A stretch of 64,000 bases of DNA from Pseudomonas coleopterorum. Its GTDB lineage: Bacteria; Pseudomonadota; Gammaproteobacteria; Pseudomonadales; Pseudomonadaceae. Positions 28,333 through 40,369 of the stretch are shown here, in pieces. Below the pieces are notes generated by a model. That model was not told where the DNA came from. It ran no database searches and saw only the letters and a program-made list of their open reading frames with translations. Positions within the stretch are counted from its first letter, which is position 1, and each line of letters opens with the position of its first letter. A program made the translations under genes and the position numbers. The stretch covers positions 3,041,501 to 3,105,500 of the forward strand of contig NZ_FNTZ01000001.1 in NCBI RefSeq assembly GCF_900105555.1, given 5' to 3'.

Positions 28333-29064
28333 CTATGAGCCCAGTTGCGTCCAGAGCGCATCGGCTCCGGCGGCTTTGGCGATGATCTGCAGGCGCGCCA
28401 TGTGCTCGTCGAGCTCGGCCTGGGTGGCGCGGATGATAGCCGTCTGCCGACGGTCCGCAGGCAGGCGACGGATCTCGCTGCCCTGCTGGCTGCTGCTGTC
28501 GCCATCGCTGGCGTTACCTGCAAGCGACAGGCTGGTCTGCCCCCCGGTCATGGCCAGGTAGACGTCCGCGAGGATCTCCGAGTCGAGCAACGCGCCGTGC
28601 AGTTCACGCCCGGAGTTGTCGATGCCGTAGCGCTTGCACAGCGCGTCGAGGCTGTTGCGCTGCCCCGGATGACGCTCGCGCGCCATCGCCAGGCTGTCGA
28701 TCACCGTGCAGTACTCGGCAATGTTGGCCCGCTCGGGCATGCCGGCGATCTTGAATTCGTTGTTCAGGAAGCCGACGTCGAAGGTCGCGTTGTGGGCGAT
28801 GATCTGGGCGCCCTGGATGAACTCGTAGAATTCGTCGGCGACCTCGGCGAAACGAGGCTTGCCGACCAGAAACTCGTCGGTGATGCCGTGCACGCCAATG
28901 GCACCCTCGTCACTGGGTCGGTCCGGCTGCACGTAGACGTGAAAGTTGCGCCCGGTCAACCGGCGTCCCATCAATTCGACGCAGCCGATCTCGATCACGC
29001 GATGGCCATCGGTGACCGGCATACCGGTGGTTTCGGTGTCGAATACTACGGAACGAACGGCCAT
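28333..29064 (-). CDS. dnaQ: DNA polymerase III epsilon subunit (3'-5' proofreading exonuclease)
   Basis: The 243-residue product carries all DEDDh exonuclease residues: D9 and E11 (F-D-T-E-T-T-G), D96 (H-N-A-T-F-D), H156 and D161 (E-L-H-G-A-L-L-D-S). The C-terminal about 60 residues form the flexible tail that binds the alpha subunit. ATG 29064 starts the protein directly at M-A-V-R-S-V-V-F-D as in other Pseudomonas DnaQ, though the frame is open to 29160. It lies 150 bp downstream of rnhA in the same orientation, the conserved dnaQ-rnhA pairing. Confidence 0.93.
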   Translation of the reverse strand: MAVRSVVFDTETTGMPVTDGHRVIEIGCVELMGRRLTGRNFHVYVQPDRPSDEGAIGVHGITDEFLVGKPRFAEVADEFYEFIQGAQIIAHNATFDVGFLNNEFKIAGMPERANIAEYCTVIDSLAMARERHPGQRNSLDALCKRYGIDNSGRELHGALLDSEILADVYLAMTGGQTSLSLAGNASDGDSSSQQGSEIRRLPADRRQTAIIRATQAELDEHMARLQIIAKAAGADALWTQLGS

Positions 29065-29214
29065 GGGCAAAAACTCTCGAGCGGGTAAGCAGAAATCGGG
29101 GGTAAAACGAAGATCTGTCGGTTCGAGAAGATCGAACCGCATGCGGTGAAACTCTAGCACAGCACGGCAGGCGCTCCCAGCGACCTGCCTCGGGCTACCT
29201 GACTGGCTGCCTGG

Positions 29215-29667
29215 CTAAGCCTGACGCATCCCCCGCACTTCATCGACCCCGCGGTTGGCCAGGTCATCGGCGCGCTCGTTGCCCGGATGGCCGTTGTGGC
29301 CGCGGACCCACTGCCATTTCACTTCATGGCGATTGACCTGTTCATCGAGCTGTTGCCACAGGTCGGCGTTCTTGACCGGCTGCTTGGCGGCGGTCTTCCA
29401 ACCGCGTTTCTTCCAGTTGACCATCCACTCGTTGATGCCTTTCATCACGTATTCGGAGTCGGTCACCAGCAGCACGCTGCAGCCACGCTTGAGCTCCTGG
29501 AGGCCGCGAATGGCGGCGGTCAGCTCCATGCGGTTGTTGGTAGTGGTGCTTTCGCCGCCCCACAACTCTTTCTCCACGCCCTTGCACACCAGCAACGCAC
29601 CCCAGCCACCCGGGCCGGGGTTGCCCTTGCAGGCGCCGTCGGTGAAGATTTCCACAGTGTCACTCAT
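29215..29667 (-). CDS. rnhA: Ribonuclease HI
   Basis: At 150 residues this is a complete type 1 RNase H, which cleaves RNA in RNA-DNA hybrids. Catalytic residues fall at the canonical numbers: D10 (T-D-G-A), E48 (M-E-L-T-A), D70 (V-T-D-S-E), H124 (G-H-N-G-H) and D134. The ATG (29667) shares one base with the TGA of the upstream methyltransferase gene (TGATG), implying translational coupling. An in-frame extension to 30030 is a shadow of that methyltransferase gene. Confidence 0.94.
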   Translation of the reverse strand: MSDTVEIFTDGACKGNPGPGGWGALLVCKGVEKELWGGESTTTNNRMELTAAIRGLQELKRGCSVLLVTDSEYVMKGINEWMVNWKKRGWKTAAKQPVKNADLWQQLDEQVNRHEVKWQWVRGHNGHPGNERADDLANRGVDEVRGMRQA

Positions 29668-30437
29668 CAGGCTTTTCCATCGATGTTCGGATTGTCTCGG
29701 TTGACCTTGGCCATCGGCAGCGGCAACAGCTTGCCCATGGGCTCGCGGCGTTGCTGCACCAGTGGCCGCAGCCCCACCACCATCTTGCGCGCGACCAATA
29801 TATAGAAGCCTCCGCCGCCGCTCTGCCACTTGCCGGCAACCCGCTCCAGACCGGCGAGACGCGCCTGCCAGCTGGGCGAAGCAAGCGGCGGACGATAACA
29901 CCCGAACCGGCGTTTCTCCAGCCCGAAGCCCAGCAGGTTGAGCCAGTCGGCGACCCGCGAGGCGGAGAAACAGCGGGCCTTGTGCAGGGCGTCCTTGGCG
30001 AACACTCGGCGTGCGCCCCAGGCGCTCCACGGGTTGATGCCGACGATCAGCAGGTGCCCGCCTGGCCGTACCGCGCTGGCCGCCTCGCGCAGCAGGCCAT
30101 GGGGCGACAGGCTGAAATCCAGCCCGTGCTGCAGCACCACGACGTCGGCGGCGTGTTCGCCCAGGGGCCAGGCCTGTTCCTCGCAGACGATCTCGACTCC
30201 AGGAAACGGCGCGCCCATGCGCACGTTGCGGTGGATCTGCCCGGCCACTGGTGGCGGCTCGGCGCTGGGGCCGTAGTGCACCAGGTAACCACCGAAGAAA
30301 CGCGCCAGCTCCTCCTCGAGCAGGCGCTGCTCCTCACGCAGCAGCAACTGGCCATGCGGCCCGGCGAACCACTCGCGGGCCTGGCCGATCAGGTCCAGCC
30401 ACTGTGGGTCGGCCTGGGCAAAGGCGGTATCGGACAT
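29667..30437 (-). CDS. Class I SAM-dependent methyltransferase
   Basis: This 256-residue protein has a Rossmann-type core with the [11 protein letters not shown] strand and [11 protein letters not shown] post-motif typical of small-molecule methyltransferases of the Methyltransf_11 type. The usual glycine-rich motif I is weak ([10 protein letters not shown]). It forms an operon with rnhA by 1-bp overlap and diverges from gloB across 81 bp, an arrangement conserved in Pseudomonas. The substrate is unknown. Confidence 0.78.
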   Translation of the reverse strand: MSDTAFAQADPQWLDLIGQAREWFAGPHGQLLLREEQRLLEEELARFFGGYLVHYGPSAEPPPVAGQIHRNVRMGAPFPGVEIVCEEQAWPLGEHAADVVVLQHGLDFSLSPHGLLREAASAVRPGGHLLIVGINPWSAWGARRVFAKDALHKARCFSASRVADWLNLLGFGLEKRRFGCYRPPLASPSWQARLAGLERVAGKWQSGGGGFYILVARKMVVGLRPLVQQRREPMGKLLPLPMAKVNRDNPNIDGKA

Positions 30438-30518
30438 GACGATCTCCCACGCTGAGGTTCACCTAGCGCCGACGCGGCACTAAGATGGACCATTAATCGA
30501 AATCAAGCGAACCGAGCC

Positions 30519-31298
30519 ATGATACAGATTCAAGCGCTGAACGCTTTCTCCGACAACTACATCTGGTTGTTACAAGACACTGCGGCGGGCGAATGTGCAG
30601 TGGTCGATCCGGGCGACGCCGGGCCGGTCGAGCGATGGCTCGATGCCCACCCCGACATGCGCCTGACCGACATCCTCATCACCCATCACCACAATGATCA
30701 TGTGGGCGGCGTCGAGGCGCTCAAGCGCCGCACCGGCGCCCATGTCAGCGGGCCCGCCCAGGAATCGATACCGGCCCGCGACCGCGCGCTGCACGACGGC
30801 GACACCCTGGACGTGCTCGGCCTGCACCTGCAGGTGCACGACGTACCGGGGCACACGGCAGGCCACATCGCCTTCTATCACGCCAGCGATACCCAGCCCC
30901 TGCTGTTTCCGGGCGATACGCTGTTCGCCGCCGGCTGCGGTCGCCTGTTCGAAGGCACGCCGCAGCAGATGCACGCCTCGCTGTCGCGCCTGGCCCAACT
31001 GCCCGACAACACTCAGGTCTACAGCGCCCACGAGTACACCCTGAGCAACCTGAAATTTGCCGCGGCGGTCGAGCCAGGCAATCCCGACATCGTTCAGCGG
31101 CTGCAAGAGGTCACCGCGTTGCGTGAGCGGAACGCTATCACCCTGCCCACTTCGATCGGCCTTGAAAAGCGTACGAACCCTTTTCTGCGGGTCGCTGAAA
31201 CATCCGTTAAACAAAAAGCGGACGAACGGGCCGGAACGGCTCATGGCACGGCGCAGGCGGTGTTCGCAACCTTACGTAGTTGGAAAGATAAGTTCTGA
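30519..31298 (+). CDS. gloB: Hydroxyacylglutathione hydrolase (glyoxalase II)
   Basis: The 259-residue metallo-beta-lactamase-fold enzyme hydrolyses S-lactoylglutathione to lactate and glutathione, the second step of methylglyoxal detoxification. The binuclear metal site is visible as T-H-H-H-N-D-H (H56, H58, D60, H61), then G-H-T-A-G-H, F-P-G-D-T-L-F and the C-terminal K-R-T-N-P-F-L-R glutathione-binding segment. ATG 30519 gives the standard family length. It reads divergently from the methyltransferase gene. Confidence 0.93.
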   Translation: MIQIQALNAFSDNYIWLLQDTAAGECAVVDPGDAGPVERWLDAHPDMRLTDILITHHHNDHVGGVEALKRRTGAHVSGPAQESIPARDRALHDGDTLDVLGLHLQVHDVPGHTAGHIAFYHASDTQPLLFPGDTLFAAGCGRLFEGTPQQMHASLSRLAQLPDNTQVYSAHEYTLSNLKFAAAVEPGNPDIVQRLQEVTALRERNAITLPTSIGLEKRTNPFLRVAETSVKQKADERAGTAHGTAQAVFATLRSWKDKF

Positions 31299-31332
31299 AG
31301 GCCGCTGATTTGTGTCGGAAATTTCTCAAAGG

Positions 31333-31361
31333 TTGACCGACCTTCGGTCACTTTCTAGAAT
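31333..31361 (+). promoter_or_regulatory. Sigma-70 promoter upstream of mltD
   Basis: TTGACC (31333-31338), 17-bp spacer, TAGAAT (31356-31361). The predicted start lies about 30 bp before the mltD ATG at 31398. Both hexamers match five of six consensus positions. Confidence 0.75.
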
Positions 31362-31397
31362 CGCCCGACATTTTCGCGCGGAACTATCCTCCAGCCA

Positions 31398-32843
31398 ATG
31401 TCGTCATCCATACGCACAACCCTCAAGTCCGACGCATTGACGCGACTGGCCCAAGCGATCGCGGTCACCCTGTGCGCCGGTCTGGCCGGTTGCCAGAGCA
31501 CGGCGAGCGTCTCTTCAGGCACTGGCCAGGACGCCCGCCCCCATGCGCTGACCGCCCACGTGCGGCCCAAGCCGATCTTCGTCAACCAGGCCCAGGCCAA
31601 GAAGGCCCCGCACGATGTGTGGGAGCGCATCCGCGACGGTTTCCAGCTGCAAGACAGCATCGCCATGAACCCGCGCGTCGAGCAGCAGCGCCTGTGGTTC
31701 GTCAGCAACCCGTCGTTCCTGGAAAGCGCCAGCGGTCGCGGCAGCCTGTACATGCACTACATCGTCGAGCGCCTGGAAGAACGCGACATGCCGTTGGAGC
31801 TGGCCTTGCTGCCGGTCATCGAAAGCGCGTTCAACCCCATGGCCTACTCGCGCTCCGATGCCTCCGGACTGTGGCAGTTCATCCCCTCCACAGGTCGCTA
31901 CTTCAACCTGCGCCAGACCAATTTCTACGACGGCCGTCGCGATGTCACCGCCTCCACCGGCGCGGCATTGGACTACCTGAGCAAGCTGCACGAGATGTTC
32001 AACGGTGACTGGCTGCTGGCCCTGGCGGCCTACAACGCCGGCGAAGGTACGGTCAGCCGGGCTATGGAGCGCAACGAGAAACTGGGCCTGCCCACCGATT
32101 ACTGGAACCTGCCACTGCCGCAGGAAACCCGTGACTACGTGCCCAAGCTGCTGGCCCTGGCCGAACTGGTGCAGTCGCCTCAAGCCTACGGTGTGAACCT
32201 CAACCCGATCGCCAACCAACCGTACTTCGATGTGGTGGAGGTCAACCAGCGCGTCGACCTGTCCCGCGTGGCGGCACTGGCCGGCATCGACGAAGACGAG
32301 ATGTTCCAGCTCAACCCGGCGTTCAAGAAGCGCGTGACCATGGAGCCGACCCAGCACCTGCTGGTGCCCACGGCCAAGGCGCAATTGCTGACCGCCAGCC
32401 TGTCGAACATGAAGCCCGAAGAACTGCTGACCCTGGCGCCCGCCCAACGCGTCTTCGACGAAGTGGCGGTGGTGCAGCCCAGCCGGCCCAAGTCGTACAC
32501 CGTGCGCCGCGGCGACAACCTGGCGTCGATCGCCAAGGCGAACAAGGTCGACACCCGCGACCTGCAGCGCTGGAACCGCCTGACCGGCAAGAACCTCAAG
32601 GTCGGCCAGACCCTGGTGATGCAGGCCGAGACGCAAGCCAAGGGCCGGGTGATGGCCAAGGCCGGGTCGGCCGCCAGCGATGTGCAGAAAACCACCACCT
32701 ACAAGGTGCGCAAGGGTGATTCGCTGTACCTGGTCGCCAAGCGCTTCAATGTCGAGATGCAGCACCTCAAGCGCTGGAATCCGCGCAGCGGACATGCGCT
32801 CAAGCCCGGCCAGACCCTCACGGTCTATCTGAACCGTCGCTGA
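31398..32843 (+). CDS. mltD: Membrane-bound lytic transglycosylase D with LysM domains
   Basis: The 481-residue lipoprotein has a signal peptide ending in the lipobox L-A-G-C (C32). An SLT transglycosylase domain follows, with the catalytic E142 in V-I-E-S-A-F-N and the family motifs S-G-L-W-Q-F-I-P and A-A-Y-N-A-G-E-G. Two LysM peptidoglycan-binding repeats lie near 365-408 and 433-477 (both with V-R-x-G-D-x-L). It cleaves the glycan strand forming 1,6-anhydromuramic ends and acts from the inner face of the outer membrane. E. coli MltD has two LysM repeats in the same layout. A good promoter lies directly upstream. Confidence 0.92.
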   Translation: MSSSIRTTLKSDALTRLAQAIAVTLCAGLAGCQSTASVSSGTGQDARPHALTAHVRPKPIFVNQAQAKKAPHDVWERIRDGFQLQDSIAMNPRVEQQRLWFVSNPSFLESASGRGSLYMHYIVERLEERDMPLELALLPVIESAFNPMAYSRSDASGLWQFIPSTGRYFNLRQTNFYDGRRDVTASTGAALDYLSKLHEMFNGDWLLALAAYNAGEGTVSRAMERNEKLGLPTDYWNLPLPQETRDYVPKLLALAELVQSPQAYGVNLNPIANQPYFDVVEVNQRVDLSRVAALAGIDEDEMFQLNPAFKKRVTMEPTQHLLVPTAKAQLLTASLSNMKPEELLTLAPAQRVFDEVAVVQPSRPKSYTVRRGDNLASIAKANKVDTRDLQRWNRLTGKNLKVGQTLVMQAETQAKGRVMAKAGSAASDVQKTTTYKVRKGDSLYLVAKRFNVEMQHLKRWNPRSGHALKPGQTLTVYLNRR

Positions 32844-32984
32844 GGGCGCCTGACCCCGCAACGATCCGCCCTGGCGGACGTTGCAGGGCCAGCCGAATGC
32901 CACCACCACTCTTCTTCCTGCTGAGACAAACTGTTACTGTAAGCGCAACAAAGTCATTGCCGACCGGTTCGGATTCATGAATTG

Positions 32985-34814
32985 ATGCGTCCCCTCCTTC
33001 TCAGCCTGCTGGGCCTTGCGTTGAGCACCTGTGCCAACGCGACGATCACCCAGAGCCACGGCTATGCGCAATTCGGATCGCTCAAATACCCGGCTCGCTT
33101 CAGCCACTTCGATTGGGTCAACGCCGACGCTCCCAAGGGCGGCACCTTGCGCACGATGGCCTTCGGCACCTTCGACACGCTCAACCCCTATACCTTCAAG
33201 GGCATCAGCCCGGTCCAGACCGCCAACTTCCTGCAGTACGGCATCAACGAGCTGAACGAGCCGTTGATGGTCGGCACCGGGCAATACGCGCCTTCGGGTG
33301 ATGAACCCACCTCCAGCTACGGCCTCATCGCCCAATCGGTGGAATACAACGAAAGCCGCAGCTGGGTCGTGTTCAACCTCAGGCCGCAGGCGCGCTTCAA
33401 CGATGGCCATCCGATCACCAGCGCGGACGTGGCGTTCTCCTACCGAACGCTGTTGAGCCAGGGTCATCCGATGTACCGGACCAACCTGCAGGAAGTGCTG
33501 CGGGTCGATGTGCTGAGCCCGACGCGGATCCGCTTCGTGTTCAAGCGTTCGGGCAACCCGCTGCTGATCCTGCGCCTGGGCGAGTTGCCGATCCTGCCCA
33601 AGCACTACTGGCAAGGTCGGGACTTCCAGGCCACCACCTTCGAGGCGCCGGTGAACAGCGGCCCGTATCGGATCACCCAGGTGGTGCCGGGCAGAAGGCT
33701 GGTGCTGGAGCGGGATCGAAACTGGTGGGGCAAGGACCTGCCGGTCAATCGCGGCAAGTACAACTTCGACCGCATGGAAGTGGAGTTCTACCGGGACAGC
33801 GACGTAGCCTTCGAAGCGTTCAAGGCGGGCGAGTTCGACATCTACATCGAGCACCAGGCCAAGAACTGGACCAACGGCTACGACTTTCCAGCCGTGCGCC
33901 GCGGGGAAGTGATCAAGGCGCAGATCCCCCACAAGATCCCGACGCAGACCCAGGGCCTGTTCTTCAATACCCGTCGCCCGGCCTACAGCGATCCACGCGT
34001 GCGCGAGGCGCTGGGCCTGCTGCTGGATTTCGAATGGACCAACCGCGCCCTGTTCAGCGGCGCCTATCGGCGCACCGAAAGCTACTACCCCAACAGTGAA
34101 TTCGCCGCCACCGGCCTGCCCAGCGGCAAGGAACGGCTGCTGTTGTCGGCGTACAAAAGCGCGCTGAGCCCGGCCTTGTTCCTTGAGGCGCCAAGCATGC
34201 CCGCCACCGACGGCAATGGCATTCCCCGGGCCGCGCTGCGCCAGGCCCTGCACCTGCTTGGCGAGGCCGGCTGGACGTTGCAGGGCGACCGCCTGCGCAA
34301 TGCCGCGGGGCAGCCGCTGCGCCTGGAGATCCTGCTGGTCAATTCCAATCTGGAGCGCATCCTGGGCCCCTATGTCGCCAACCTGGCCAGCATCGGCGTG
34401 CAGGCCAACCTGCGCAGCGTGGACCGCGCGCAGTACAAGCAGCGCCTGGACCAGTTCGATTTCGACATGATCTCGCTGACCCTGCCGCAGACCCTGAGTC
34501 CGGGGCTCGAGCAATGGCAGTACTTTCACTCCAGCCAGGCCGCCGTGCGCGGCAGCAAGAATTACGCAGGCATCGCCAACCCGGTGGTCGACCGTCTGCT
34601 CGAACAGTTGCTCGCCGCCCAGAGCCGCGACGACCAGGTGGCCGCCGCCAGGGCGCTCGACCGCGTGCTCCTGTCGCAGCACTACATGGTTGCCAACTGG
34701 TACCTGGACTACCACCGCCTGGCGTACCGCAGCCGGTTGGCCTTCGTCACCACCCCGCCGTACACCCTGGGCCTGAGTGCCTGGTGGATCAAGCCTACGG
34801 AGAAGATTCGATGA
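32985..34814 (+). CDS. nppA1: Periplasmic peptide-binding protein 1 of the Npp importer
   Basis: This 609-residue SBP family 5 protein has a signal peptide (M-R-P-L-L-L-S-L-L-G ... A-N-A, about 19 residues). The mature part contains D-A-P-K-G-G-T-L-R, N-S-G-P-Y-R-I and Y-Y-P-N-S-E-F-A, typical of YejA/NppA peptide receptors. ATG 32985 is chosen over the TTG one codon earlier because it sits exactly before the signal peptide. Its TGA overlaps the next ATG by 4 bp (ATGA). The five-gene order SBP-SBP-permease-permease-ATPase between mltD and fabI corresponds to nppA1A2BCD of P. aeruginosa, which imports peptides and peptidyl-nucleoside antibiotics. Confidence 0.87.
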   Translation: MRPLLLSLLGLALSTCANATITQSHGYAQFGSLKYPARFSHFDWVNADAPKGGTLRTMAFGTFDTLNPYTFKGISPVQTANFLQYGINELNEPLMVGTGQYAPSGDEPTSSYGLIAQSVEYNESRSWVVFNLRPQARFNDGHPITSADVAFSYRTLLSQGHPMYRTNLQEVLRVDVLSPTRIRFVFKRSGNPLLILRLGELPILPKHYWQGRDFQATTFEAPVNSGPYRITQVVPGRRLVLERDRNWWGKDLPVNRGKYNFDRMEVEFYRDSDVAFEAFKAGEFDIYIEHQAKNWTNGYDFPAVRRGEVIKAQIPHKIPTQTQGLFFNTRRPAYSDPRVREALGLLLDFEWTNRALFSGAYRRTESYYPNSEFAATGLPSGKERLLLSAYKSALSPALFLEAPSMPATDGNGIPRAALRQALHLLGEAGWTLQGDRLRNAAGQPLRLEILLVNSNLERILGPYVANLASIGVQANLRSVDRAQYKQRLDQFDFDMISLTLPQTLSPGLEQWQYFHSSQAAVRGSKNYAGIANPVVDRLLEQLLAAQSRDDQVAAARALDRVLLSQHYMVANWYLDYHRLAYRSRLAFVTTPPYTLGLSAWWIKPTEKIR

Positions 34815-36643
34815 TGCCCTTACGTGCCCTGAGCAAGGCCCTGAGCGCTGTCGCGCTGTGCATCGCCGCCAGCGTGGCGCACGCCGCGCCGCAGCATGCA
34901 CTCACGCTGTACGACGAAGCGCCCAAATACCCTGCGGACTTCGAGCACTATGACTACGTGAACCCCGACGCCCCCAAGGGGGGTACCTTTCGCCAGAAAG
35001 GCGTGGGCAGCTTCGACAGCCTCAACCCCTTCATCAGCAAGGGTGTGCCTGCCGACGACATAGACCTGATCTACGACACCCTGGCGCGGCGGAGTCTGGA
35101 CGAGCCCTTCACCGAGTACGGCCTGGTGGCCGGCCGCATCGAGAAAGCCCCGGACAACAGCTGGGTGCGCTTCTACCTGCGTCCCGAGGCGCGTTTCCAC
35201 GATGGCCAGCCCATGCGCGCCGAAGACGTCGTGTTCAGTTTCCAGACCCTGATGCAAAGCGGCTCGCCGCTCTACCGAGGCTACTACGCCGATGTCGCCG
35301 ACGTCGTCGCCGAAGACCCGCTGCGGGTACTGTTCAAGTTCAAGCACAGCAACAACCGGGAACTGCCGCTGATCCTCGGTCAACTGCCGGTACTGCCCAA
35401 GCATTTCTGGCAGGGCCGGGACTTCACCAAGGGCAGCCTGGACATTCCCCTGGGCAGCGGCCCCTACAAGGTCGCCGAGGTCAAGGCAGGTCGCTCGATA
35501 CGCTACGAGCGGGTCAAGGACTACTGGGCACGCGACCTGCCGATGAACCGCGGGCTGTTCAACTTCGATGTGCTCGATATCGAGTACTACCGCGACAGCA
35601 CCGTGGCCCTGCAAGCCGGCAAGGCCGGACAATTCGACTTCTGGCTCGAAAGCAGCGCGAAGAACTGGGCCACTGCCTACGATATCCCGGCAGTGCGCGA
35701 GCGACGCCTGTTGCGCGAGGAAATCCCCAACGGCAACCCGACCGGCATGCAAGGCTTCGTCTTCAACCTGCGCAAGCCGCTGTTCCAGGACGTGCGCGTG
35801 CGCGAGGCCCTGGCATTGGTGTTCGATTTCGAGTGGACCAACAAGCAACTGTTCAACGGCGCCTACCTGCGCACCGACAGCTATTTCGAGAACTCCGAGA
35901 TGGCGGCTTCCGGCCTGCCCAGCCCGGCCGAACTGAACATCCTCGAACCGCTGCGCGGACAGATTCCCGAACGCGTCTTCGATACGCCGTTCAGCAACCC
36001 GGTCACCGACGCCAGCGGCATGCTGCGCGAGCAGCAACGCCAAGCCTACAAACTGCTGCAGGAGGCCGGCTGGCGCATCGTCGACGACAAGATGGTCGAT
36101 GCCCAGGGCACACCGGTAAAGATCGAGTTCCTGCTGACCCAGGCCGACTTCGACCGGGTGCTGCTGCCCTACAAGCGCAACCTGGCGGATCTGGGCATCG
36201 AACTGGTGATCCGGCGTGTCGATGTCTCGCAATACGTCACTCGGGTGCGCTCGCGCGACTTCGACATGATGGTCGGCAGCTTCGCCCAGTCCACCTCGCC
36301 CGGCAACGAGCAGCGCGAGTACTGGGCCAGTTCCAGTGCCGACAAGCCGGGCAGCCGCAACTTCATGGGCCTCAAGGACCCGGCCATCGACAGCCTGGTG
36401 GAGGGCCTGATCAATGCCTCCTCGCGCCAGGACCTGATCGACCACACCCGCGCCCTGGACCGGGTGTTGCTATGGGGCCACTACGTGGTCCCCAACTGGC
36501 ACATCAAGACCTGGCGCGTGGCGTACTGGAACCACATCGGCCACCCCGCCATCACGCCGCGCTACGACATCGGCGTGGAAACCTGGTGGAGCAAGCCCCA
36601 GGCCACGCCTGCGGTCACCACCACGCCTTCAGGGACGCCATAA
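34811..36643 (+). CDS. nppA2: Periplasmic peptide-binding protein 2 of the Npp importer
   Basis: The 610-residue product is a second SBP family 5 receptor, clearly paralogous to its neighbour: both carry Y-P-A-x-F-x-H-x-D/Y and D-A-P-K-G-G-T near the mature start and the x-G-S/N-S/G-G-P-Y-x-I/V motif. A signal peptide (M-M-P-L-R-A-L-S ... A-H-A) of about 24 residues is present. ATG 34811 overlaps the nppA1 stop. The short tail after K-P-Q is Thr/Pro-rich. Two receptors feeding one permease suggest a broadened or divided substrate range. Confidence 0.87.
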   Translation: MMPLRALSKALSAVALCIAASVAHAAPQHALTLYDEAPKYPADFEHYDYVNPDAPKGGTFRQKGVGSFDSLNPFISKGVPADDIDLIYDTLARRSLDEPFTEYGLVAGRIEKAPDNSWVRFYLRPEARFHDGQPMRAEDVVFSFQTLMQSGSPLYRGYYADVADVVAEDPLRVLFKFKHSNNRELPLILGQLPVLPKHFWQGRDFTKGSLDIPLGSGPYKVAEVKAGRSIRYERVKDYWARDLPMNRGLFNFDVLDIEYYRDSTVALQAGKAGQFDFWLESSAKNWATAYDIPAVRERRLLREEIPNGNPTGMQGFVFNLRKPLFQDVRVREALALVFDFEWTNKQLFNGAYLRTDSYFENSEMAASGLPSPAELNILEPLRGQIPERVFDTPFSNPVTDASGMLREQQRQAYKLLQEAGWRIVDDKMVDAQGTPVKIEFLLTQADFDRVLLPYKRNLADLGIELVIRRVDVSQYVTRVRSRDFDMMVGSFAQSTSPGNEQREYWASSSADKPGSRNFMGLKDPAIDSLVEGLINASSRQDLIDHTRALDRVLLWGHYVVPNWHIKTWRVAYWNHIGHPAITPRYDIGVETWWSKPQATPAVTTTPSGTP

Positions 36644-36644
36644 G

Positions 36645-37718
36645 ATGCTGGCCTACATCCTGCGCCGACTGCTGCTGATCATCCCCACCCTATTGGGGAT
36701 CCTGATCATCAATTTCGCCATCATCCAGGCCGCGCCTGGCGGGCCGGTGGAACAGATGATCGCCAAGCTCGAGGGATTCGACGGCGCCACCAACCGCATC
36801 GCCGGTGGCGGCGCCGAAGTCGCGGTTGCCGGTTCCAGCTACCGCGGTGCACAGGGCCTGGACCCGGCCCTGGTGCAGGAAATCGAGAAGATGTACGGCT
36901 TCGACAAGCCGGCGCCCGAACGCCTGTGGATCATGATCAAGAACTACGCGCGACTGGACTTCGGCAGCAGCTTTTTCCGCGACGCCAAGGTCATCGACCT
37001 GATCGTGGAAAAGATGCCGGTCTCGATCTCGCTGGGCCTGTGGAGCACCTTGATCATGTACCTGGTGTCGATCCCCCTGGGCATCGCCAAGGCCACCCGC
37101 CACGGCAGCCATTTCGATGTCTGGACCAGCTCGGCGATCATCATCGGCTACGCCATTCCCGCGTTCCTGTTCGCCATCCTCTTGATCGTGGTGTTCGCCG
37201 GCGGCAGCTACCTGGACTGGTTCCCGTTGCGCGGCCTGACCTCCAACAATTTCGAGGAGCTGAGCTGGGGCGGCAAGGTACTTGATTACTTCTGGCACCT
37301 GGTGCTGCCGGTCAGCGCGCTGGTCATCGGCCACTTCGCCACCATGACGCTGCTGACCAAGAACAGCTTCCTCGACGAAATCGGCAAGCAATACGTGGTC
37401 ACTGCCAAGGCCAAGGGCCTGAGCAATCATCGTGTGCTGTACGGCCATGTGTTCCGCAACGCCATGCTGTTGGTGATCGCCGGCTTCCCCTCGGCCTTCA
37501 TCGGGATCTTCTTTACCGGCTCCCTGCTGGTGGAGGTGATCTTCTCCCTCGACGGTCTGGGCCTGATGAGCTTCGAGGCCGCGATCAACCGCGACTACCC
37601 GGTGGTGTTCGGCACCCTGTTCATCTTTACCTTGTTGGGGCTGGTAGTGAAACTGATCGGCGACCTTACCTACACCCTGGTCGATCCACGCATCGACTTT
37701 GGCCACCGGGAGCATTGA
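36645..37718 (+). CDS. nppB: ABC peptide permease, YejB/NppB type
   Basis: The 357-residue inner-membrane protein starts 1 bp after the nppA2 stop. It has an N-terminal transmembrane helix (about 5-27), a long periplasmic loop, then five further helices. The ABC coupling motif appears as [11 protein letters not shown] followed by a hydrophobic [12 protein letters not shown] segment typical of oligopeptide permeases (BPD_transp_1). The large insertion at 45-75 rich in Gly/Ala is a feature of the YejB subgroup. Confidence 0.9.
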   Translation: MLAYILRRLLLIIPTLLGILIINFAIIQAAPGGPVEQMIAKLEGFDGATNRIAGGGAEVAVAGSSYRGAQGLDPALVQEIEKMYGFDKPAPERLWIMIKNYARLDFGSSFFRDAKVIDLIVEKMPVSISLGLWSTLIMYLVSIPLGIAKATRHGSHFDVWTSSAIIIGYAIPAFLFAILLIVVFAGGSYLDWFPLRGLTSNNFEELSWGGKVLDYFWHLVLPVSALVIGHFATMTLLTKNSFLDEIGKQYVVTAKAKGLSNHRVLYGHVFRNAMLLVIAGFPSAFIGIFFTGSLLVEVIFSLDGLGLMSFEAAINRDYPVVFGTLFIFTLLGLVVKLIGDLTYTLVDPRIDFGHREH

Positions 37719-37719
37719 G

Positions 37720-38739
37720 ATGAACCTGTCTCCCCTCAACCGACGCCGCTTCGAGCGGTTCAAGGCGAACAAGCGTGGCTGGTGGTCGCTGTGGCTGTTC
37801 CTGGTGCTGTTCGGCCTGAGCCTGGGCGCCGAGCTGATCGCCAACGACAAACCGCTCGCGGTGCGCTACGACGGCGAATGGTATTTCCCGGCCTTCAAGC
37901 GCTATCCGGAAACCACCTTCGGCGGCGAGTTTCCCCTGGAAGCCAACTACAAGAGCCCCTACATCCGTGAGCTGCTGGCGGCCAAGCAGAGCTGGACGCT
38001 GTGGGCGCCGATTCCGTTCAGCTACCAGAGCATCAACTACGACCTCAGCGTACCGGCACCGGCGCCGCCGTCCGCGCAGAACTGGCTGGGCACCGACGAC
38101 CAGGGCCGCGACGTGCTCGCGCGGGTGATCTACGGCTTTCGCATCTCGGTGCTGTTCGCCCTGACCCTGACCATCGCCAGCTCGGTCATCGGGGTGATCG
38201 CCGGAGCGTTGCAAGGCTTCTATGGCGGTTGGGTGGACCTGGCCGGCCAGCGTTTTCTTGAAATCTGGTCCGGCCTGCCGGTGCTGTACCTGCTGATCAT
38301 CCTGGCCAGCTTCGTGCAGCCCAATTTCTGGTGGCTGCTGGGCATCATGCTGCTGTTTTCCTGGATGAGCTTGGTGGACGTGGTCCGCGCCGAGTTCCTG
38401 CGTGGCCGCAACCTGGAATACGTGCGCGCCGCCCGCGCGCTGGGCATGCAGAACGGCGCCATCATGTTTCGCCATATCCTACCCAACGCCATGGTTTCGA
38501 CCATGACCTTCATGCCGTTCATCCTCACCGGCGCGATCGGCACCCTGACCGCGCTGGATTTTCTTGGCTTCGGCCTGCCTGCTGGCTCACCGTCGCTGGG
38601 CGAGCTGGTGGCCCAGGGCAAGTCCAACCTGCAAGCGCCCTGGCTGGGCATCAGCGCCTTCACCGTGCTGGCCCTGATGCTCAGCCTGCTGGTGTTCATC
38701 GGCGAATCCGCCCGTGACGCCTTCGACCCGAGGAAATGA
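37720..38739 (+). CDS. nppC: ABC peptide permease, YejE/NppC type
   Basis: A 339-residue partner permease with an N-terminal membrane helix (about 20-42, W-W-S-L-W-L-F-L-V-L), a periplasmic loop containing N-W-L-G-T-D-D-Q-G-R-D-V-L-A-R (the OppC N-terminal signature) and five downstream helices. The coupling loop E-Y-V-R-A-A-R-A-L-G-M contacts the ATPase. The start ATG 37720 follows the nppB stop by 1 bp; the frame is open to 37699 but only as overlap with nppB. Confidence 0.9.
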   Translation: MNLSPLNRRRFERFKANKRGWWSLWLFLVLFGLSLGAELIANDKPLAVRYDGEWYFPAFKRYPETTFGGEFPLEANYKSPYIRELLAAKQSWTLWAPIPFSYQSINYDLSVPAPAPPSAQNWLGTDDQGRDVLARVIYGFRISVLFALTLTIASSVIGVIAGALQGFYGGWVDLAGQRFLEIWSGLPVLYLLIILASFVQPNFWWLLGIMLLFSWMSLVDVVRAEFLRGRNLEYVRAARALGMQNGAIMFRHILPNAMVSTMTFMPFILTGAIGTLTALDFLGFGLPAGSPSLGELVAQGKSNLQAPWLGISAFTVLALMLSLLVFIGESARDAFDPRK

Positions 38740-38740
38740 C

Positions 38741-40351
<1,611 letters not shown>

Positions 40352-40369
40352 CCTGAAGAGGAACAACAC

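Noticed and set aside
32865..32878. Terminator after mltD
   Set aside because: The stem tccgcc/ggcgga is only 6 bp and lacks a T-run, so I do not call it.
32934..34901. 655-codon minus-strand frame over nppA1
   Set aside because: Antisense shadow; nppA1 has a signal peptide, coupling to nppA2 and family motifs.
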